From contig JANWIP010000034.1 of assembly GCA_025449845.1 (NCBI GenBank), positions 1 to 64,000 on the forward strand: 64,000 nucleotides of DNA. The letters are read 5' to 3'. Source of the DNA: Solirubrobacteraceae bacterium. GTDB taxonomy: Bacteria; Actinomycetota; Thermoleophilia; Solirubrobacterales; Solirubrobacteraceae. Position 1 is the first letter of the stretch; each line of letters opens with the position of its first letter. The notes under the pieces are model-generated. The model worked only from the letters and a program-made list of their open reading frames with translations, made no database searches and was not told the DNA's origin. Made by a program: the position numbers and the translations under genes. Positions 44,090 through 51,329 of the stretch are shown piece by piece.

Positions 44090-44917
44090 CTAGATCCAGC
44101 TGGCGCGTTCGAGCGCTTGCCAGCCGAGATCACGTTCGCTCTCGGCTCGGTCGGCGGCGACTCCGCCGCGCAGGCCGAACAGGCGCTTGGCGTGCAGCAG
44201 GTAGACGACTACGGCCAAGTTGATGAGGAGGGCAAGGATCTTGAAAGGGGTGGGGTGGTTGGCGATCTCGTAGACCTCGAGCGGCAGCAGTGAGGTGGTG
44301 ACGAGGAACGTCAGGTACTCCGCCCAGCGCTGCTGATACCACAGGCCGACTGCCTCGATCCCCTCGATCGCGCCATAGGCCAGCAGCACGGCCCCGAGCA
44401 GGTGAAGATGCGAGGAGGAGGTGGTGAATGCGCTGTAAAGCTCGTGCGAGAGGCCGTGGGTGGCGTGCGACTGTTCGGCTGCCACGCCTCCCTGGAGGTC
44501 CGCCATGACCTTGTAGAAGGTGTCACGCAGCGCGGCGCGGTCGGTCGCGAAGACCAGCACGAGAACGCCCAGGCCGGCGAGCGCGAGGAAGTGGAAAGCC
44601 CGGTCGATGGCGATCAGACGCAGGACGATCTTGTCCCGCAGCGGCTTGCCCCGCAGCGGCAACTCGATCTCACCGCGCTCCGCGGGGTAGGGCTGCGCGG
44701 GGTGCTCGGGCTGGGGCAGCGCCAGCCAGCTGTCACAGCGCAGGCAGCGGTGCAGGCGTGTGCCGTCCGCGTTCTCGCGGGCGAGGATCGCGTCCTGCGG
44801 TCGCAGCTCAGCCGCGTCGACGCCCTTGAGGGCGTGGCCCAGCAGGCCACAGACCAGCAGCTCCCAGTGCACGTGCCAGCGCCGGGGCGGCTGTGAGCCC
44901 GGAGGATGCTCGGCCAT
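44090..44917 (-). CDS. DUF2127 membrane protein
   Basis: This 275-residue protein has a soluble N-terminal part with a CxxC ('LHRCLRCDSW', about 57-64) and a C-terminal DUF2127 region of four helices: 'IDRAFHFLALAGLGVLVLVF', 'HLHLLGAVLLAYGAIEGIEAVGLWYQQRWAEYLTFLVTTSLLPLEVYEI'-region and 'LALLINLAVVVYLLHAKR'. The family has no assigned function. TACGGT (44926-44931) lies 8 nt before the ATG. Confidence 0.82.
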   Translation of the reverse strand: MAEHPPGSQPPRRWHVHWELLVCGLLGHALKGVDAAELRPQDAILARENADGTRLHRCLRCDSWLALPQPEHPAQPYPAERGEIELPLRGKPLRDKIVLRLIAIDRAFHFLALAGLGVLVLVFATDRAALRDTFYKVMADLQGGVAAEQSHATHGLSHELYSAFTTSSSHLHLLGAVLLAYGAIEGIEAVGLWYQQRWAEYLTFLVTTSLLPLEVYEIANHPTPFKILALLINLAVVVYLLHAKRLFGLRGGVAADRAESERDLGWQALERASWI

Positions 44918-44935
44918 GGTGTGAAACCGTATCCG

Positions 44936-45475
44936 TCACCGCGGCCAGTCGCTGGCAAGCATCGAATAGACGACGTGATCGAGGTAGCGATCGCCGAGGC
45001 GCATCGTCTGTCGCAATGTGCCCTCTTGCTTGAACCCGAGACGTTCGGGAATTGCGCGGCTGCGGAGGTTCTCGACGGCGGCGCGGATCTCGACGCGGTT
45101 GAGCTGCCAGCCTCTCAGTGCGTGGTCGATCAGGGCGCTGACGGCCTCGGTCACGAGTCCTTGGCCCTGAGCGGACTCGGCGAGCCAATACCCAAGACTG
45201 GTTGCGCGATTCACCCAGTCGACGCTGTGAAAGCCGAGCACGCCAACGATCCGCTGCTGGTCGGTGAGGGCGAGCTGAAAACCGTTGTTGCCAGCCAGCT
45301 GCTCGCGCGTGGCAAGTATGAAAGCGAGCGTCTGCTCCGCTGTCTGCTCCTGCGCCCAAGGCATCCAGCGAGCGAGGTACGCACGGTTGGCGTCGATCAG
45401 CGCGTGGAGCTCTTTGGCATCGGACTCTTCGAGCAGCCGCAGACGATGACTGCCGGAGATTTCGAATCGCGGCAC
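44936..45475 (-). CDS. GNAT acetyltransferase, RimJ/RimL family
   Basis: This 179-residue protein reads VPRFEISGSHRLRLLEES, then 'GVLGFHSVDWVNRATSLGYWLAESAQGQGLVTEAV' with the acetyl-CoA loop AQGQGL, and 'NRVEIRAAVENLRSRAIPERLGF', the RimJ/RimL signature for N-terminal or small-molecule acetylation. GTG 45475 is chosen because TATTGT (45482-45487) ends 6 nt before it; the longer frame reads into the divergent cupin gene. Confidence 0.88.
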   Translation of the reverse strand: MPRFEISGSHRLRLLEESDAKELHALIDANRAYLARWMPWAQEQTAEQTLAFILATREQLAGNNGFQLALTDQQRIVGVLGFHSVDWVNRATSLGYWLAESAQGQGLVTEAVSALIDHALRGWQLNRVEIRAAVENLRSRAIPERLGFKQEGTLRQTMRLGDRYLDHVVYSMLASDWPR

Positions 45476-45570
45476 CAGTCGACAATATCTATGCAGCCTG
45501 GGTTTCCTCGCCGGCCTGCTTGTGGATGTGCGGTTGGGTCCGAGTGAGTTAGAGGTGTATCGTCGCGCTG

Positions 45571-45924
45571 GTGATAGTGAGCGAGTCGTTTGTCGTCGCG
45601 GACTGGACGGACCCAGGCACGCACCCGGGCCGACCGATCGCCGGCTTGCATGTGCACCGCTCCGATGACGAGGCATGGATCGTGCTGGAGGGCCGGCTGG
45701 GGTTTCGCATTGGCGAGGAGGAGCGCGAGGTCATGGCCGGTGAGTCGCTGCTGGTAGAGCGCGGCACGCCGCACTCCTATTGGAACCCCGCGCCGGAGCC
45801 CGCCCACTACCTGCTGGTGATGACCCCGCGAATCCATCAGTTGATCGAGGCACTGCACGCTGGCGACCGCGACGATTTCGCTCAGATCTTTGAGGAGTAC
45901 GACTCCGAGCTGCTCGGCCAATGA
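45571..45924 (+). CDS. Cupin-domain protein
   Basis: This 117-residue single-domain cupin has motif 1 'GLHVHRSDDEAWIVLEG' (HxHx6E-type metal site) and motif 2 'VERGTPHSYWN'. It probably binds a divalent metal and a small ligand. GTG start with TATCGT (45558-45563) 7 nt upstream. The stop overlaps the monooxygenase start by 4 nt, so the two work together or share regulation. Confidence 0.82.
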   Translation: MIVSESFVVADWTDPGTHPGRPIAGLHVHRSDDEAWIVLEGRLGFRIGEEEREVMAGESLLVERGTPHSYWNPAPEPAHYLLVMTPRIHQLIEALHAGDRDDFAQIFEEYDSELLGQ

Positions 45925-47579
45925 GCGCGCCGATGAAGGAGAGCGACTTGAGCGAGGGAACCCCAAGCAAGGGAGCCCCAAGCAAGGGAGCCCCAAGCAA
46001 GGGAGCCCCAAGCAAGGGAGCCCCAAGCAAGGGAGCCCCAAGCGAGGGAGCCCCAAGCGAGGGAGCCCCAAGCGAGGTGGGCGTCCCGAGGCAGGCGAGC
46101 GCCTCGGGCGCGGTGAGGCACGCACGGGTGGCGATTATCGGCTCGGGCCTGTCGGGCCTGGGCACGGCGATCGCGTTGAGCAAGGCGGGAATCCACGACG
46201 TGGTGCTGCTGGAGAAGGAGAGCGCACTGGGGGGAACCTGGCGCGATAACACCTATCCAGGCTGCGCCTGCGACGTGCCGGCGCAGCTGTACTCATTCGC
46301 GTTCGCACCCAAGGCGGATTGGAGTCGCGCCTATGCGGGTCAGGAGGAGATCCGCGCCTATGTGGAGGAGACATCCGCGCGCTTTGGCGTGACCGAGCGG
46401 GTGTGCACCGGCGCCGAGGTGGAAGAGGCACGGTGGAACGATGACGAGCAGCGCTGGGAGCTAAGCACGAGTGCTGGACCGTTCCACGCGCAGGTGCTGG
46501 TATCCGCGACGGGCCCGTGGAACGAACCAGTGATACCGGACCTGCCGGGCGCGGAGCGCTTTGCGGGCGCCATGTTCCATTCGGCACGCTGGGAGCACGA
46601 GCATGATCTGCGCGGCCGGCGCGTGGCGGTGATTGGCACAGGCGCCTCGGCGGTGCAGTTCGTGCCCGAGATCCAGCCGCGGGTGGCGCAGCTGCATGTC
46701 TTCCAGCGCACGGCGCACTGGGTGCTGCCCAAGCCCGACCGCGCGATCTCGGCGCTGGAGAGGAGATTTCTGGGGCGCGTGCCGGCGCTACGCCGCGCGC
46801 TGCGCGCTGCGATGTATTACGCGTTTGAGCTGGTGGGGGTGGGTACGCGCCACGTGGGCGCGATGAGGCAGGTCGAGCGCCTGGGGCGTCTGCATCTGCG
46901 CCGAGCGGTAGCCGATGAGCAGCTGCGCCGCGCGCTGACGCCCAGCTTCACGCTGGGCTGCAAGCGAATGCTGCTCTCAAACGAGTGGTATCCGGCGCTG
47001 GGCGCTGCGAACGTGGAGCTGCTGAATACGGCGGTGAAAGAGATACGCGAGCACTCGGTCGTGGGCGCCGATGGCAGCGAGCGGGAGGTGGACACGATCA
47101 TCTTCGGCACGGGCTTTCGCATGACGGACTTGCCGATTGCGCAGCGCACCTTCGGCCGCGAAGGACGCAGTCTTGCCGAGGTCTGGCGGGGCAGCCCGCG
47201 CGCGTACCTGGGTACGACGGTGGCGGGGTTCCCAAACTTCTTCATGATGCTGGGACCGAACTGCGGCAACGGCCACGGCTCGGCGATCACCTTGATCGAA
47301 GCCCAGGCGCGCTATGTGGTCGATACGGTCCGCGCGATGGGCGAGCAGGGTCTCGGCAGCGTGGAGGTGCGAGCGGACGTGCAGGAGACGTTCAACGAGC
47401 AGGTGCAGCAGGCGCTCACGAGCACGGTGTGGAATGCGGGCGGTTGCAGCAGCTACTACATGGACGCGAACGGGCACAACGCGGCGATCTTCCCGTGGAG
47501 CACGATCGAGTACCGCCGTCGCACGCAGCGCTTTGAGTCGCGCGATTACCGCGTGCGGGCAGCGGTGGAAAAGAACTAG
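45921..47579 (+). CDS. Flavin monooxygenase, Baeyer-Villiger type
   Basis: This 552-residue protein contains a FAD site 'VAIIGSGLSGLGTAIAL', 'GGTWRDNTYPGCACDVPAQLYSF', the class B fingerprint FxGxxxHxxxW ('FAGAMFHSARW', with E rather than P/D after W) and an NADPH site 'VAVIGTGASAVQ'. It would insert oxygen next to a ketone or oxidise heteroatoms. The first ~50 residues are a disordered extension made of eight GAPSK/E pentapeptides before the FAD domain, an unusual addition. Coupled to the cupin gene by ATGA. Confidence 0.88.
   Translation: MSAPMKESDLSEGTPSKGAPSKGAPSKGAPSKGAPSKGAPSEGAPSEGAPSEVGVPRQASASGAVRHARVAIIGSGLSGLGTAIALSKAGIHDVVLLEKESALGGTWRDNTYPGCACDVPAQLYSFAFAPKADWSRAYAGQEEIRAYVEETSARFGVTERVCTGAEVEEARWNDDEQRWELSTSAGPFHAQVLVSATGPWNEPVIPDLPGAERFAGAMFHSARWEHEHDLRGRRVAVIGTGASAVQFVPEIQPRVAQLHVFQRTAHWVLPKPDRAISALERRFLGRVPALRRALRAAMYYAFELVGVGTRHVGAMRQVERLGRLHLRRAVADEQLRRALTPSFTLGCKRMLLSNEWYPALGAANVELLNTAVKEIREHSVVGADGSEREVDTIIFGTGFRMTDLPIAQRTFGREGRSLAEVWRGSPRAYLGTTVAGFPNFFMMLGPNCGNGHGSAITLIEAQARYVVDTVRAMGEQGLGSVEVRADVQETFNEQVQQALTSTVWNAGGCSSYYMDANGHNAAIFPWSTIEYRRRTQRFESRDYRVRAAVEKN
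45956..46075 (+). repeat. 15-bp coding minisatellite in the monooxygenase N-terminus
   Basis: Eight units of GGGAGCCCCAAGCAA (first unit GGGAACC..., last three with GCGA) run without spacer and encode GTPSK once, GAPSK four times and GAPSE three times. The tract lies upstream of the FAD-binding fold, so copy number can vary without harming the enzyme. Confidence 0.95.
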
Positions 47580-47597
47580 CAGTAAGGGTGAAAAGGA

Positions 47598-49130
47598 CTA
47601 GTGGTAAGGGAAGGCGGCCTGGACGGCCTGGACGTCAAGGCCGGTGGAGGCGGCGGGGCCATCGGGTGTGAGCTCGATCTCATAGTGACCGGGCTGTGGC
47701 GGCTGCTCGGGAAGACGGCCGGCGGCGAGCGCGCGCAGCAGCGGTAGCGGTTCGATCTGAAAGGTGACGATGCGGGCCTGCTCGTCGGTGAGGGTCGCGG
47801 CGATGGCCTGCTCAAAGCAGAGCACTTCGGCGAGGTGCGGGACGGCGAGGTCGAGGCTCTGCAGATGCGCGGCGAAGGCTTCGGCTTCAAGCGAGGCATA
47901 CATCTGAGGCGGCGCGGCTGACCAGTAGCTGCGCAAGATGGTCCGGAATGCGTCGGTGCCGAGCGCGAGCATGAGCAGGCGCGATGTCAGGCGTAAGACG
48001 CCCACGATCATGGAGGCGCGAAATTCGTGTATGAGCCCCTCGATGACGCGGACGCCGCGATCCGCGGCCAGCTCCGCCGCACTCTCATCGGAAGGCTTGC
48101 GTCCGATGACGAGCTCGCCGAGAGCGCGCTCCCAGGCGGGCGGCGGAAGCTTGTCGGGCGACTCGACATACGCCAGCCGGACTGGGGGGCTGGGGCTAGG
48201 ACTGCTGCTGCGACTACTACTACTACGAGATGATGGCTGCTCGATCGGCGATGGCAGCGATTCGCGCAGAGCCCAAAGCTGATGCAGGCGTTCGATCTGC
48301 GCACGAACGAGCTCCAGCCCGACGCGAGGGACAAACGAAGGGAAGATCTCGAAGACGATGGCGGCAAGGTTGGGGAGCCGCGGCACGAGCGCCTCGCAGA
48401 TCGCAAAGAGCGGATCGGGAATGGCGCCGGAGTGGGCGTCGAGCCAGAAGCCGTCAAGCTCCATGCCGCCAGCGAGATGGACCTCCCACACCCGCTCAAG
48501 CGGTATTTCATCGAGAAACTGATCGACCGGCTGGCGTCCGTTAAGCGCGTTGGTGAATATGTTGTGCATGTCGAGCAGCAGGCCGCAGTCGGCGCGCTGC
48601 ACCACCTCGGCGACAAAGGCGCCATCGGGCAGCTCGTCAGCGCGCGGACGTAGATAGTTGACTCCTGTCTCGACGGCGACAGGAACGCCGAGTCCCTGCT
48701 GGAGCGTGGCGATCGAGGTAGTGACGGCGGCGATCCCCGCCGCTGTCTGGCGCGGGGGCAGGAAGAAGCCGGTGGCGAACTCCGGCGTCTGGTTGTAGCT
48801 GAGATGGTCGCTCGCCCAAGGTGAGTGGAACCTCTGAATCATGTCGGCGAGCAGTCGCAGCTGCTCGGGGTCGGGCGCAACGGCGCCGCCGACGGGGGTG
48901 CCGACGCTGTGGATCAGCTTGCGACCCGGAAGGCACGAGAGGTGCGCGAGCACATCGTCGCGCACGCGGAAGTGCGGCGGCCCAGCGGGCATCCTGACCC
49001 ACAGCGTCTGAGGCTCGATCTCGACCAGATCGAACAGCTCGGGGCTTGCGTGCAGCAACTCCTCGATGGCCGTGGAATAGGTGATTCCCACCCCGAGCGC
49101 CGCTGGGCCGCCCGCAATGCCGCCGCTCAA
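47598..49130 (-). CDS. DUF692 multinuclear iron oxidase (MNIO) fused to a DUF2063-like domain
   Basis: This 510-residue protein has an N-terminal DUF692 barrel (about 8-285), the fold of MbnB/TglH/BufB peptide-modifying oxidases. The expected metal ligands are present: H74, H109 (SDHLSYN), E154 (VETGVNY), D187 and H189-N190 (LDMHN), H218 (VHLAG), D231/H233 (LDAHSG), E261. A Ser/Pro linker (about 292-318) leads to a helical C-terminal domain (about 320-505) that resembles DUF2063/HvfC partner proteins ('MYASLEAEAFAAHLQSLDLAVPHLAEVLCFEQAI'). In other bacteria these two are separate and act together on Cys-containing RiPP precursors. TTG start at 49130; the exact start is uncertain because of a 30-bp repeat. 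Downstream of the Cys-rich gene in the same operon. Confidence 0.82.
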   Translation of the reverse strand: MSGGIAGGPAALGVGITYSTAIEELLHASPELFDLVEIEPQTLWVRMPAGPPHFRVRDDVLAHLSCLPGRKLIHSVGTPVGGAVAPDPEQLRLLADMIQRFHSPWASDHLSYNQTPEFATGFFLPPRQTAAGIAAVTTSIATLQQGLGVPVAVETGVNYLRPRADELPDGAFVAEVVQRADCGLLLDMHNIFTNALNGRQPVDQFLDEIPLERVWEVHLAGGMELDGFWLDAHSGAIPDPLFAICEALVPRLPNLAAIVFEIFPSFVPRVGLELVRAQIERLHQLWALRESLPSPIEQPSSRSSSSRSSSPSPSPPVRLAYVESPDKLPPPAWERALGELVIGRKPSDESAAELAADRGVRVIEGLIHEFRASMIVGVLRLTSRLLMLALGTDAFRTILRSYWSAAPPQMYASLEAEAFAAHLQSLDLAVPHLAEVLCFEQAIAATLTDEQARIVTFQIEPLPLLRALAAGRLPEQPPQPGHYEIELTPDGPAASTGLDVQAVQAAFPYH

Positions 49131-49166
49131 AACGCTGCCGCCCGCAATGCCGCCGTCCGAAACTCT
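49107..49166 (-). repeat. 30-bp tandem duplication between the Cys-rich and MNIO genes
   Basis: GCCGCCCGCAATGCCGCC starts both 30-bp units (49107-49136 and 49137-49166), which differ at four or so positions. The first unit encodes the MNIO N-terminus, the second is the intergenic spacer, so the MNIO start codon was probably affected by the duplication. Confidence 0.85.
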
Positions 49167-49596
49167 AGACCCCCATCTGCTTGTCGATCGCCTTCTGGCT
49201 GATGGCGATCATTTCGACCTCGTCGCGGAAGACGATGTCAAATCCAGAGCAGCAAGAGGCGCAGCCGACCCGCTCGGCCGCAATGGCGACGGCCTGCTGT
49301 AGGGACTGAATGTCGTGGGTGACGCTCTTGGGCACAAATACGTCGACTCTGTCGCCGAGGGCGAGATTGCCCGCCGACGGTGAGCCGGCACGCGCCTCCT
49401 GGCTCTCACTGACAATGAATTCACTCTCGATATGCACATGCAGAGGGTTGCATCCAGATGCGCACCCAGGGTGACCCATGTTCTCGGCCAGCTCAGCCAG
49501 GGCTCCCTGAATGCTTCCGAGGTCATTTGCCATCTTTGCCGGCAGCCTGAGGCGCACCGGCCTCTCGTGCAGTCGTAGCTTGGCGGATGTGCTCAT
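49165..49596 (-). CDS. Cys-rich duplicated small protein, candidate MNIO substrate
   Basis: This 143-residue protein has two similar halves (about 14-63 and 83-132). Each runs beta strand, helix ('LGSIQGALAELAENMG' / 'DIQSLQQAVAIAAERVG'), a Cys motif (GCASGC 44-49; GCASCC 111-116) and a hydrophobic strand. Five Cys in all. There is no signal peptide or membrane helix. A strong GGAAGGAG ribosome site precedes ATG 49596. It lies directly upstream of the MNIO gene on the same strand, so it is either the peptide the oxidase modifies or a metal-binding partner. I do not recognise a named family. Confidence 0.7.
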   Translation of the reverse strand: MSTSAKLRLHERPVRLRLPAKMANDLGSIQGALAELAENMGHPGCASGCNPLHVHIESEFIVSESQEARAGSPSAGNLALGDRVDVFVPKSVTHDIQSLQQAVAIAAERVGCASCCSGFDIVFRDEVEMIAISQKAIDKQMGV

Positions 49597-49652
49597 CTCA
49601 CTCCTTCCGTAGATGTCCATTCCTCGCAGCAGTTCTGACTATTGCAGAGTTA

Positions 49653-49780
49653 GGCTGGCAAGGCAAGCAATGCCTTTCGCCCAAGGCTGGCAAGGCAAGC
49701 AATGCCTTTCGCCCAAGGCTGGCAAGGCAAGCAATGCCTTTCGCCCAAGGCTGGCAAGGCAAGCAATGCCTTTCGCCCAA
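49653..49780. repeat. Four perfect 32-bp tandem repeats with internal hairpin
   Basis: The unit starts GGCTGGCAAGGCAAGCAATG and ends CCTTTCGCCCAA; copies lie at 49653, 49685, 49717 and 49749 with no spacers. Each can fold AAGGCA-AGCAA-TGCCTT, a 6-bp stem with 5-nt loop. The array sits between the DNA-glycosylase-like gene and the promoter side of the Cys-rich/MNIO operon. It is not a CRISPR array (no spacers). It may terminate transcription or regulate the operon. Confidence 0.95.
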
Positions 49781-49807
49781 AGTGAGTGGCGAGATGCAGG
49801 CAGCCGG

Positions 49808-50845
49808 TCAGGTGGTGAGGTAACGCACAACGTCCTCGCCGTCTGTGGCCAGCGCGGCGCCGTCCTTGCGGGCGATGCGTCCGAAAGGCTCAAGCTGGAC
49901 CGCTCCGCCGGGCATGCTCCAGGTGGCAACCGCGCGGCCCCGCACGAGCGCAAAAGGCCGGAAGAGCCCGTTGACGGTGACAATCGTGCGGTGCGAGCCG
50001 AGGATCGCCTCGCGCGAGCGCCAACCGAGCAGGAGAGGGTCGAAGGCGCCGAGGAGGCGCGGCGGCGGCAGTTCTGCTGCGGGCTTGTGTGTGGGCGCGG
50101 CCCGTGCCGACGCGGCCAGTTCGAGGAGCCCATCGGGGCGCTGGGCAAGCGCAGGTGCGATGGCGCCGAGTCCTGCGCGTACGTCACGCAGCGGCAGTCC
50201 GGACCACTTGGCGAGGTCGCGCTCGTCGGCGGGGGCGTGCCCCCACAGATAGCGGCGAACCAGCTCGGCGAGCGCCCGCTGGCGATCGATGGGCTTGGAG
50301 TCTCCCAGCCAGTCATGCACGAGCACGAAGGCGTGATGAGCGTCGACCATCGGCCCCCGCACGATCAGGCCGCGCAGCGAGGCGAGCATCAAGAGATGCA
50401 CGAGCGCCTGTCCCTCGGTACGCACGCCCGCGGCCGCGATGCGCTCGCGCAGCTGCTGTCGCGTGAGCGGGCCCCGATCGGCCAAAGAGCGCTCGATGAC
50501 CGTCACGGCGCGCTCGGCGGCGGCTGGTGTGACCCCCTCCTGCGTGAGCCTGCGGGCGTTGGCCGTCAACAGGCCGGGTGCTGTCAAAGCATGCAGCCAG
50601 CGATAGTCCTCGCTGCGTACCAGGTGCAGAGTGCCGCGGTTGAGCCAGCTGATGAGCAGCGTGCGCTGCTCGCTGAGCTCGCGGTCGACATCACTCACCG
50701 ATAGTCCGCTGCTGCGTGCGCGGATGGCCAGCCGCGCGCCGCGCGGATCCTGGCCCTGAACAGCCAGCAGCCGCTCGACGACGGCGAGGGGATCGCGGGC
50801 GGGCTCCCCGGCGAGTAGCTGCGCGGTAAGACGCTCGGCGATCAT
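49808..50845 (-). CDS. Winged-helix protein of the HTH_42 / AlkZ-like family
   Basis: This 345-residue protein has three winged-helix-like parts of the HTH_42 family. 'RLLAVQGQDPRGARLAIRAR' matches the QxQ motif near the N-terminus of AlkZ-type DNA glycosylases, which unhook crosslinked bases; here it reads QGQ. 'GTLHLVRSEDYRWLHAL' and 'LLGAFDPLLLGWRSRE' are also typical. ATG 50845 is chosen because TAGCCT (50851-50856) is 5 nt upstream. Glycosylase activity is inferred from family only. Confidence 0.8.
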   Translation of the reverse strand: MIAERLTAQLLAGEPARDPLAVVERLLAVQGQDPRGARLAIRARSSGLSVSDVDRELSEQRTLLISWLNRGTLHLVRSEDYRWLHALTAPGLLTANARRLTQEGVTPAAAERAVTVIERSLADRGPLTRQQLRERIAAAGVRTEGQALVHLLMLASLRGLIVRGPMVDAHHAFVLVHDWLGDSKPIDRQRALAELVRRYLWGHAPADERDLAKWSGLPLRDVRAGLGAIAPALAQRPDGLLELAASARAAPTHKPAAELPPPRLLGAFDPLLLGWRSREAILGSHRTIVTVNGLFRPFALVRGRAVATWSMPGGAVQLEPFGRIARKDGAALATDGEDVVRYLTT

Positions 50846-50904
50846 TGACGAGGCTAGTATGGCGAGCGCTGCTGCCACGGCAATTGCCAGCTAGCCTGTA
50901 GGGG

Positions 50905-51297
50905 ATGGCCGAGCGCTTGGCGATTACCTGGGTGTTCAACACGATCGCGCTGTTCGTAGCGACCTGGCTGCTCTCAGGTCTGAGCTATGGCAACGACTGG
51001 TGGGCGCTGCTTGTGGCGGGGCTGGTCTTCACGCTCGTGAATATGTTCTTGAAGCCAGTATTGGCGGTGCTGTCGATCCCGTTCATCATCGTCACCTTCG
51101 GGATCTTCTACTTCCTGATCAACGTGCTGATGCTCTACCTGACGGACTGGCTGGTGTCGCAGTTCACCATCGAGACCTTCTGGTGGGCGGCGCTGGCGGC
51201 GATCATTGTCAGCGTAGTCAACGGCATTCTGCACATGTTCTTCGGGCGCCCGGGCGCTCCCGAGGCGCCCAGCGAAGTCACGATCGCTCGCTTCTGA
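50905..51297 (+). CDS. YvlD/PF04020-type four-helix membrane protein
   Basis: This 130-residue protein has four membrane helices; 'FTLVNMFLKPVLAVLSIPFIIVTFGIFYFLINVLMLYLTDWL' region carries the N-x6-P ... TxGxxxxxxN signature of the YvlD family (sometimes called phage holin family 4). It is of unknown, envelope-related function; there is no phage context. TAGCCT (50892-50897) lies 7 nt before the ATG, facing the divergent -10 of the HTH_42 gene. Confidence 0.85.
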   Translation: MAERLAITWVFNTIALFVATWLLSGLSYGNDWWALLVAGLVFTLVNMFLKPVLAVLSIPFIIVTFGIFYFLINVLMLYLTDWLVSQFTIETFWWAALAAIIVSVVNGILHMFFGRPGAPEAPSEVTIARF

Positions 51298-51329
51298 GCG
51301 GCCTGGATCAGTCCAGCCCGAGCTAGCCC

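Noticed and set aside
49653-49780. CRISPR array
   Set aside because: The four 32-bp repeats are directly joined with no spacer sequence, and no cas genes are present.
50905-51297. Prophage holin
   Set aside because: The protein belongs to the YvlD/PF04020 group sometimes named phage holin family 4, but no phage gene surrounds it, so a prophage is not supported.
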